Positions 35,043-44,065 of a DNA stretch of 64,000 nt are shown here, in pieces. Made by a program: the position numbers and the translations under genes. The DNA lies in NCBI GenBank assembly GCA_020466095.1, contig CM035808.1, positions 16,276,853 to 16,340,852 on the forward strand, given 5' to 3'. The stretch's first letter is position 1. Every line of letters begins with the position of its first letter. A model generated the notes under the pieces. The model made no database searches, had not been told where the DNA came from, and saw only the letters and a program-made list of their open reading frames with translations. The DNA comes from Chlorops oryzae. Lineage: Eukaryota; Arthropoda; Insecta; Diptera; Chloropidae.

Positions 35043-37028
35043 ATTTCCATGCGATGCATTGATCGGGTAGGATAAGCATTTTCATCATTTAATACGAGCA
35101 AAAATCGGGTATTTATTAAAGCTGCAAACACTAATCATCAACGTTGTTGTTTTGCAATGTGGTGGACCATTTTAAAGTTTTTCTACAAATTTGATATGAA
35201 GACAAAGTCCTGTATTTTAAGCCTCGCTATTCATCAATCATTTACGGTATAAAATCATTTGGAATTTTTAGTTTTCCGGAACACTTTTGGCTCCATTTCT
35301 CCTCGGAATTACAGCTTATTTTGCATCCAATAATTATGTTGATTTTCCAAATGGTTATTATTTACACGATAAAAAATTCAAAAAAAAGATAAAATAATAA
35401 ACCCAACAAACGGTCTTTCTTTATAAAATAAATCTTTAAAAAGGTCTGGATTTTTTTTAAAAAAAATTTTAAAAATAAAGTATTTTTGTTAAAAAAATTT
35501 ATATTAATCGTAAATTGCCTTAAAAACATATTTATTCTATTTTTTAAAGAAAAAGGTAAAAAAATTTTTTATAGGACTTTTTCTTTATGGAACAAAATTT
35601 TAAAAAAAATTGTGTTGTTTTAACTAAAGTGATTGTATTTATAAATTATATCTGAAACGTTAAAATCGAAGACGTCATCTCTTTTTAAGGGGTAATAAAT
35701 ATTTCTCTGATCGAAACTGAGGACAATATACAGGATGAATTTTTTTTTCGTTTTTATTTAAAAGTCAATCTATATCAATTTTCTTATTATGGGGTTTTTG
35801 TTTAAAACCATTTCATTTAAAATGCCGGAGCGACCCAGAAATGCTCGAGTCTCTTCAAACGAAGAATTTTTTGTTGAATCTTGGTTATTTTCACCTCCTT
35901 GTTATCCAAAAATATATTTTCTTAATTTTATTTTTGCCACATATTTAAAAAATGTTTTAAGGAAATTGACATGAGATTCACGAAACTCACATTAAACAAT
36001 GTAGCTTGACACTCGATTTTGATCGTCAGAAACGTTTTTAATAAATAAGCTAACATAAAGTGCTATTTTTCAAATTTACTTCCTTTTACAGTCAAAATTA
36101 CAGTAAGACGCCTCTACATAACTGAATGTGGCTTTTTACAGTTCTCATTTCTACAGCGTTTAGAGAGACACGAGCTAAATATAAAAAAAATTCGGACATG
36201 TTGACATGCTCATCGCATATTCTATTAGTCGAGGGCTATTATAAATCAACTGAATATGTTAAATAAAATCGCACAAGAAGGTTATAATGACAAAAAGTTG
36301 CACCGCGATCTGAGAACTAAAATCGCGGGTGCAACTCAATTTAAATTATCGATTATTTTAACCTGGCAATCACTACACTTTATAAAAACGATTAATTTAT
36401 GTTTAGTTTTCGGTTTCTTCTTACTTTCACAAAGTTTCGGAATGTCTAGCTCTTTATTTCTGTGAAAAAGTAAACTTTTACACTTTTTGTATCGCGGGTG
36501 CAACAAGTCAACAGTGTATTTTAGGAATCAATAATGCTTAATAAATAAAAACATATACGTACATTTTTTGCAACGCGAGAATAAATTAATATTCCCACCT
36601 CAATTAAGTCGGTAAAATGTTATCTCAAACTGTCGGCAACGGCTGTTTTGTGACAGCTTAAAAAGGTATGACTTTAAAGTTATGTCAGGATTTTTGAATA
36701 TTATTATTTTCAAACGCGCCAATAAATGAAATATGGAGTTATATCAAATATAAATAAATTTAATATAAAATTTCGACTTTCTTCTTGGTACTATTGACAA
36801 AAAAAAAAACCACTTTTATCGTAAATAAAAAATTATTATCGGAAATCGTGTATAGCGGAATCGCCCAAATGAGAATTATACCGAACGTAAAGAAATGTAA
36901 TTAAAAATATTTCCTTTCAAATCAACCAAAAATGTTGTTGACCCAAACATTTTTCTTTTGAAATTTTCGTTCTGCTCGAAAATCAAAAGGACTGTGAACA
37001 ACAATGCGCCCTTTAAAAAAAAATCATG

Positions 37029-38530
37029 GCCTTTCCACATTCATGTGTGCCATCATTTAGCAATTGAGCTCGAATCGACGGAAGTGTCAACAAACGCGTA
37101 GACATATTTAATTAAATAAAAACTGTGCAAGTTAATAGAGACGCTTCGATAACCTTAACAAAAAAAAAAAAAAAACAACAATCTATGGTACGGAAAAAGA
37201 AACAAAGGACATTTTCTTTAAAGGATAATTCATGCGAACCTTTCAACGCAATCAAATTTCTGCTAAATTGCAACTTGGAATAAATGAAAGCTTAGGGCAG
37301 CACAAAAAGGGATGGAAACGAATTTATTAAAAAAAAGGAGTTTAAATGAAATCTAGGATTCTTGTACCTTTTCTATTTCGCTTACTAATGTATTTACCTC
37401 ATTGTTCCCAATCGCCATTCAAGTGCAAACATTTTAAGTGATTAAGTAAATAAATTTCCAAAAGTTTGCACGTTTTTCGCCTTTGTTTTCCTTTTTGAAA
37501 GCTCAACGTTCTGTTTTCCTTTTCTTTCTAATAGAAAACCATTTCAATTGCCAAAGCCTTTCAAAACGGACGAAAACGAACATGGAGACGTCTCATTTAA
37601 AGGAAAATAGAAGGGGGAAAAAGAACAGAAAAACAAAACCCTCTTTCTTGTCTGCTGTGCTCCTCAATTTCTATGCCTTTCAACTGCAATATGGCCGAAT
37701 AGAAACTTAAGATCCTTTTCTCCCATTGTCATTTGAATGCCTTAAACCGTCGGCTACGCTCAAGAATAACTAATCCTTCCCGCTTTTTTATGTTATACCG
37801 TCAACGTCCTAAGCTTTTTCGCTAATTGTTCTTCCTTTTTATTTTTTGTATTTTTCTTTCAATTTATATTTTTTCTTTTCTTGTTGATTTTTCTGTTTTT
37901 TTTTTTTTTTGCTCATTTTCTTCGGCAATTGCGTTTGCTTTGTTTACAGCTTCAGTACTCTGAACAAGAGTACTGATAAGTGCGAAAATTAATTTCAATT
38001 AAAAAGTTTTTCAACTCGGCTTCGTTTTGACGTAACAAGAAGATGAGATGGAGCTCTCCGAAGCGAACTGATTTCTTTCTACGCAGAAGTTCTCCTTTTT
38101 ACCGATTCCTTCGTTTTATTTTTTTTATTTTTCCTTTGCTTTGGGAAGTCATTAAAACTATTTCAGCATTAATTGCTCATAAGTTACTCTCTGTTTGTTT
38201 CCAATTTTGTTCAGGAAAAGTTTTTTCAAGCCTTGCACACTCCAGCGAAGCGTTTCAAGTACACAAATTATTCGGGTTTTTTTGATCAATGTCTTAGACT
38301 GGGCCTATGGGTGGATTTACCTCAAAATGTAATCGTACTTGGAATTTGAAATGAGCGCTCCAATATTTCCGATGCATATAACTACGTGACTCTATTGAGT
38401 TTGAAATGATAAATGGCCATGGTGTGACCTGTAAAAATGCTCCAAAGTCAATAGAAATTTCAACCTTATTTGAGTGATTGGGCATGGCAAAATTGGGCTT
38501 GATCGATATACATACACTGAGCGAACGTAA
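37029..38530. other. unique-looking centre of the long-TIR element
   Basis: About 1.5 kb without transposase-like ORFs, containing a perfect 9-bp-stem hairpin CAGTACTCT-GAACA-AGAGTACTG (37962-37984). It may be captured host DNA or decayed element interior. No gene supported. Confidence 0.4.
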
Positions 38531-39157
38531 CCATGATTTTTTTTAAAGGGTGCATTGTTATTCACAGTCCTTTTGATTTTCGAGCAGACCAAAAATTTCA
38601 AAAGAAAAATTGTTGAGTAAACAACATTTAAAAGTTGATTTAAAAGAAATATGTTTAATTACATTTCTTTTCGTTCGGTATAATTCTCATTTGGTTTATA
38701 AAATAGGACATATGTATAAGATATTCATTCATCTTAGAACTTTTTAAGCATTGCGAAAGCAGTCACGACAATGGAGTGACGAAATCGGATGAAGTCCATC
38801 CGATGGCTATTTTTGGGGTTATGTTCAGCAGAGGGCTCTGTGGCCATTTGCTTTGAACGTTGAATGAATTTGTTTTGACATTTCTTCTTTTATGGGTATT
38901 TTAGAATTTTTTTTTTATTTTAAAAATTATCTTGTCATTTCAATTACGTCCGTAGTTAGTTCAACAATTTAAATTTAAATCCATTTATGAAATTTATCAT
39001 GTCAATTCAACCTGAAACATAGTTGATTCAAAAGGAAAATTTTAATTTTTTCCAACAAGAAAAATTGTTAATGTTAAAAATATTCCTTCTTGAAGCCGTT
39101 TTGTATGTTTTCCCTTTTGATTTAACCAGTTTTCTGTTTGATTTTTTTCTCTGTGTA

Positions 39158-41020
39158 CATTGATGAAAAATGCATTCATTTAAGAGATATCAATTGTTTT
39201 TAAAGCTCTTCAGAAAAAGCTAATCTTTCTTATTTGTTAAGCTTCAAAACTTTAATAGGTACTTACCAAATATCCTTTTTTTATGAACGCACATCCTTAA
39301 AGCGCTTTTGGCGAATACAATAAATTGAGCTTTTGTGAAACTTTTCAAAAAGATCCCATTCAAATAATAATGTAACCAAAACTTTTGAATGCGCTGAAAA
39401 AAAAAAGAAATCAAATTTAAATCAAAACATTACATCACAGCTTAGAGAAGCTAATAACTAACTTATTCAATGAAAAGAATGACGAGACCAAGGCAACAAG
39501 AAGAAGATGATGCTGCCCGAAGACATAATGACCAAATGTCGTCGGTGATATCTTTTTAAAAATAAAAAAAAAATATTATTATTATATAAGCTTTCTTGGG
39601 CAAATTTTACCAATAAAATGACAATAAAAAGAAAATAATGCAAAGATGAACGTCGCCTATGAAGCCCCAAAAACTTCCGCATTTTTTCGTTTTTTTTTTT
39701 TCGTGTTTGTTTTCTTCAAAGTCGGCCAAACAACGTAACAAAACCGCCACTCACTCCGTCCGTCACTCCAAAGCTCACAAAAGATGTACGCTTCGAAAGA
39801 GAAAAAGAAATGTTTCGGAGCAGTCAAAGAAAAAAGTTATTGAAGACCAAAAAAGAAGAAGACTGGAAGATACTGCCGATACCCGTGCGCGTATTGTAAT
39901 TGAAATTGATACTTAATAAGAGCGTGCGTTTACTTAAACGCGAAGGCGAAGATATTTAAAACTTTTACTTTCATCACAAATAAAAAAATATAAAAAAAAA
40001 TACAAAAAATGAATAATAAAAAAAAAGCGTTTCTAAAGAGTGCTTTGAATTACATTAATTAAATAACGAAAATAATGTCTTTCGATATGGAAATTTTTCA
40101 CCACGGCACGCGAAAATTTTTATATTTTTGTATTCGAATATATTTTAATAAGGCGCAGCGCTTTTGGGAAGCGTAAACAATTTAATGATCAATGAAAAAT
40201 GAATTTCTATTTAATTATTTAGAGATTAAATTCGGCGAAGCGAGAAAATATCAAAGATTAAAAGAGCTTTTCAGCATTATCCACGAGTGTTGTTCTTCTC
40301 AATCAAATTGAAATCATTAAAACGATTAAAGGAATTCAATAAATTTATAATAAAAAGCAAATCCGATTTTTTAAGAGCGCATTTGTTGGGAAATTCATGC
40401 GCCTCAAAAGCGAATTTCCGTTGACTTTTTGCAGAATAAAAACGAATTTTTTATCCCACAATTAATTTTGGTTTGGGGAAAATATTGAACAAACTACCCC
40501 TCGCATCTGTGCGTCTCTCAATCGACGAAAGTTGGTCAATTTGACTATTGTGTACCCAAAACCCCCTACATAGTATGGGAACTGAAGAATTGGGTTATCT
40601 TACATTACATTATCAGTTTTTTTTTATGTTTTCCTGTTACAGTTTCACAGTCCCACACATCAGTTTAGGGGAATCTCCTATAAATTAAGAGACAATTAAG
40701 ATTTTTAGAGGAGTCTTAGGGCAGAAAAGTGGGCAGGGAAATTTTTATGGGACCTTATAAGACCAAGTTTATGTTTTTCGAATGATTCAAAATTAAATTT
40801 TACGGAATTTAAGCCTTGTTTTGAGACATTTAGGAGAATATTCGCCCAAAAATTGGCCACAGTAGTCACACAAGGCAATAATGACAGTTTGAAAAACTTT
40901 TTATAATAAGAAATTTAAGGACTGGAATTAAGGGTGACCCCTAGTAGAGTTGTAAAATTTGAAAAAAAAAAATGATTTTCGATTAATAGAAGACCTGCAT
41001 AATTACACAGGTATACAAGG
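39158..41020. other. non-coding, nothing recognised
   Basis: AT-rich DNA. The basic 85-codon ORF at 39659-39916 has low complexity and no domain. Confidence 0.45.
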
Positions 41021-41651
41021 TTTTGGACCAGAGAAACTGGATAGCGACCCTATAGGAATTTTTCGTGCTGATTCCGAATCTGGTACCCGTTTTTCTCTAT
41101 CACGTCAAGTTTTTGAGAAATCGTTAAATAACGGTTTTTGACATTTTTACCTATAGTCTATGTCAATAATGAGGTCGTAGACCCTATATGCCTTAACCGA
41201 TTTCAAAGTTTTTGGTACTCATATGAAAGAGGAATGACAACGCAACATATCTTTTATACACAAATTTGGAATTGATTCAGTAACTTGGAAGCTATAGGGC
41301 AAAAAACGCGATGCTGATTTCCAATTTTTAGCGATTTTGTTTAAAAACTTGAAATTCAAATGGTTATATTTTCCGAACCAAGGCTGGTATTCCAGGTCTT
41401 AATACTTTGAATGAAAGAACAATCAATTGAAAAAGTTTTGAGCCTAAAACAAAAAAAATCCGTTGCGTCGTTCTAATTTTATGAGGATTTTCGCTGAAAA
41501 TGACAAAACCGAATTTTTATTTTTGGTATATTCTTCGCTCGTTCATATGTATATTTCAGTTCGAATTGTGTATGTTGGTAAAACTGGCTTAAAAAACATA
41601 AAACTTAAATTCTATTTAAACCTATCTTTAAAGCTAAAACCAATTTAAACT

Positions 41652-42155
41652 TTAAAAATGAACAGAATTTGAACTGTGCCTTTTGTATTGTTTACTATCT
41701 GTTTCGCGTATAAGGGACCAGCAATAGTCACTCAACATTCCTTCATCCCAAAAGCCCTTATATTTTTTTTCAATCCTCTGTAGGTCCTGGTGAATGCGCT
41801 CTCCTTGTTCGTCGCTAGTTTTGCCCAAGTTTTCGGGGAAGAAATCCAAATGTGAGTGGAGAAAATGTATTTTTAGTGACATCCGAACTCCCATTTTTCG
41901 ATAATTTTTCAAGAGTCCTCCAACTATTTTTATGTAGTTGTCGCTTTTTTTATTTCCCAAAAAATATCCCACAACGTCTTTAAATGATGACCAAGCAGCT
42001 GCTTCTATAGGTGACAGATGTTTCGAAAAGTGTTCATCACGCATGATTTTTCTGATGTCTGGTCCAATAAAAACACCTTCTTTAATTTTGGCATAGGAAA
42101 TTTTCGGAAAAAATTTAATCAAATATTGGAAGGCTGGTCCATCTCGCTGCAGCGC
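41652..42155 (-). pseudogene. 5'-truncated transposon-borne gene, SDEQGERxHQD family
   Basis: The minus-strand frame is open for 168 codons to its stop at 41652. Visible landmarks are KIKEGVFIGPDIRKIMRDE, then AAAWSSFKDVVGYFLGNKKS, then RMSLKIHFLHSHLDFFPEN, then TSDEQGERIHQDLQRIEKKY, then GMLSDYCWSLIRE. I recall near-identical landmarks in repetitive uncharacterised proteins scattered through arthropod and cnidarian genomes, which are longer at the N-terminus. Their biochemical role is unknown to me. Here the sense sequence stops at the foldback junction (42155/42156), so any ATG upstream (42173) comes from antisense arm sequence and is not the true start. Copy without function, but with no internal stop. 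Confidence 0.7.
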
Positions 42156-42315
42156 CGAACAAGGAGAGCGCATTCACCAGGACCTACAGAGGATTGAAAA
42201 AAATTATAAGGGCTTTTGGGATGAAGGAATGTTGAGTGACTATTGCTGGTCCCTTATACGCGAAACAGATAGTAAACAATACAAAAGGCACAGTTCAAAT
42301 TCTGTTCATTTTTAA
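42156..42315 (+). pseudogene. inverted copy of the same gene's C-terminal end
   Basis: The plus-strand frame reads EQGERIHQDLQRIEKNYKG onward to the stop at 42313-42315, the mirror of the minus-strand copy with one K-to-N change. It lies wholly in the right arm and has no start. Confidence 0.75.
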
Positions 42316-42946
42316 AGTTTAAATTGGTTTTAGCTTTAAAGATAGGTTTAAAATAGAATTTAAGTTTTATGTTTTTTAAGCCAGTTTTACCAACATACAC
42401 AATTCGAACTGAAATATACATATGAACGAGCGAAGAATATACCACAAATAAAAATTCGTTTTTGTCATTTTCAGCGAAAATCCTCATAAAATTAGAACGA
42501 CGCAACGGATTTTTTTTGTTTTAGGCTCAAAACTTTTTCAATTGATTGTTCTTTCATTCAAAGTATTAAGACCTGGAATACCAGCCTTGGTTCGGAAATT
42601 ATAACCATTTGAATTTCAAGTTTTTAAACAAAATCGCTAAAAATTGGAAATCAGCATCGCGTTTTTTGCCCTATAGCTTCCAAGTTACTGAATCAATTCC
42701 AAATTTGTGTATAAAGGATATGTTGCGTTGTCATTCCTCTTTCATATGAGTACCAAAAACTTTGAAATCGGTTAAGGCATATAGGGTCTACGACCTCATT
42801 ATTGACATAGACTATAGGTAAAAATGTCAAAACCGTTATTTAACGATTTCTCAAAAACTTGACGTGATAGAGAAAAACGGGTACCAGATTTGGAATCAGC
42901 ACGAAAAATTCCTATAGGGTCGCTATCCAGTTTTTCTGGTCCAAAA

Positions 42947-43370
42947 GTTGGCCTTTATTTGTAAACTTGTGTTATAAATCGATGTCGGATGTTTAATTAA
43001 AACCAAAAATCTATTAAACCGATATATTTTTAATTTTTCCACACATTCCATATAGAGCTGCAATGTTATATAAATTTTAATTGTCAACCGTATAAGAAAG
43101 GTGTATTTTAGCAACTACAAACGGAAATTTCCAAAGAATCGAAGAGCAAGATTGACCTAACGTAAGAGCAGTCAATCAAACATTCAGACCATTTCCACCA
43201 GTCAATTGTTGATATTCAATTATAGTTTCTATTTCCTTTTGGAGGTGCATTCAGAAGAATTCACCGCCAATTTCTGTTTCTTTTTTTCCAATTTTGCATA
43301 TTGTTTTGCTCATATTTTAAACAATTGCCAGAGATTTTACAAAAATATGTAACATCGAAATCGTGCCAGT
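42947..43370. other. non-coding, nothing recognised
   Basis: AT-rich spacer between the foldback and the next element. Confidence 0.5.
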
Positions 43371-43372
43371 TA

Positions 43373-44063
43373 CACTCAAAAAATTCCGTCGTAGAATCTA
43401 TGATATCCGACGTAGAATCTATTATATCTGCAATTGATATAGGTCCAATTTCAAGATATCATAGATTCTACGTCCGCTTTGCAGTAGGTTCTACGATGAG
43501 GAATGTCATTGATTTCAACGATATATAACGTAGATTTAACGATATTCCATCTTAGGAACTATGATGTTATTTCATACGAACTACGATACCAAATCATAGG
43601 AGCTACGGTTTCAAATCTTGAAGTACTTTTTTTTTTAAAGTAGATAATTTAACATTAACATTATTTAAAAAACTGAGAAATTAAAGATTTTACCAAAATT
43701 TGTATGCTAAAAAATTTAAAAAAAGATTCTATAGGAATTTCTTAAAAGATTACAAGTCTAGCACAATTCAACTACGCCATCGCGTGATATGATTTGAGCT
43801 TGCTAGTTTTATTATATCAATATAAGTGGGAAACAGTAGAAACTATTAAATTGACAGTAGAACTTATTGTATTTTACGTAGATTCTATGACATTTCCATC
43901 GTGTATTCTATGATATTTCAATCGTAAAATCTATGATAGACATAATTCTTCCACAGTAGAAACTATTATAATCACAGTAAAACTTATTATATTTTACGTA
44001 GATTCTATTATATTTTTCTACGTCTTCCTATCGTAGAAACAACGATGCAAAATTTTTTCAGTG
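43373..44063. mobile_element. 691-bp TA-flanked element built of CGTAGAATCTATGATAT words
   Basis: CACTCAAAAAATT at the left and AATTTTTTCAGTG at the right are inverted, with TA at 43371-43372 and 44064-44065. At least nine variants of CGTAGAATCTATGATAT or its complement occur inside. A ~112-bp direct duplication (about 43845-43955 versus 43957-44040) starts 'cagtagaaactatta'. No coding capacity. Confidence 0.7.
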
Positions 44064-44065
44064 TA

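Larger units (their letters stand above)
33079..36504 (+). repeat. five ATCGCGGGTGCAAC direct repeats
   Basis: Copies lie at 33079-33092, 33248-33261, 33435-33448 (one mismatch), 36322-36335 and 36491-36504, all in the same orientation. Spacings are 169 and 187 bp on the left and 169 bp on the right. They occur only inside the 3.8-kb element, clustered towards its two ends, as expected for subterminal transposase-binding sites (inference). Confidence 0.85.
33067..36865. mobile_element. 3.8-kb TIR element, GGCGATTCC ends, 6-bp CAAATG duplication
   Basis: Termini GGCGATTCC (33067-33075) and GGAATCGCC (36857-36865) are flanked by CAAATG on both sides (33061-33066, 36866-36871). The uninterrupted right arm of the host element reads AAACCAAATGAGAATTATAC at the same place, proving the insertion boundaries. 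It carries five copies of ATCGCGGGTGCAAC and a degenerate internal duplication (35650-36250 repeats pieces of 34200-34800). It also carries an inserted 866-bp MITE and one unassigned minus-strand ORF. The superfamily was not recognised; a 6-bp duplication excludes simple TA, TTAA or 8-bp types. Confidence 0.8.
32603..39155. mobile_element. long-TIR element (CACAGAGAAAAAAATC ends), invaded by another element
   Basis: CACAGAGAAAAAAATC at 32603 is mirrored at 39155 (...TTTTTTTCTCTGTG), with TA on both sides (32601-32602, 39156-39157). The right arm is 38531-39155 (625 bp). The left arm is split, 32603-33066 plus 36872-37028 (621 bp), because a 3.8-kb element sits in it. The middle, 37029-38530, is unique-looking and has no transposase. 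TA duplication fits a Tc1/mariner-mobilised non-autonomous element. Without the insertion it would be about 2.75 kb. The arms differ at many positions, so it is older than the foldback at 41 kb. Confidence 0.75.
41021..42946. mobile_element. foldback transposon fragment, 791-bp near-perfect arms
   Basis: 41021-41811 is the reverse complement of 42156-42946. Both arms are exactly 791 bp and I count roughly ten differences by eye, mostly single substitutions and two compensating T indels. The 344-bp centre (41812-42155) is single copy. The arms contain the 3' part of a transposon-type gene plus its downstream sequence, so the structure arose by inverted duplication of that 3' end. No terminal repeats or target duplications of the parent element are visible. 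Confidence 0.92.

Noticed and set aside
33079..36504. CRISPR-like reading of the five ATCGCGGGTGCAAC repeats
   Set aside because: Spacings are 169-187 bp with a gap of nearly 2.9 kb in the middle, and the sites lie inside a TIR element.
39659..39916. Basic, nuclear-localisation-like ORF
   Set aside because: Lysine/arginine content follows an A/G-rich stretch; low complexity, no conserved motif.
42156..42173. ATG at 42173 as the true start of the SDEQGERxHQD gene
   Set aside because: Those codons are antisense of the right arm across the foldback junction; the real upstream coding sequence is missing.
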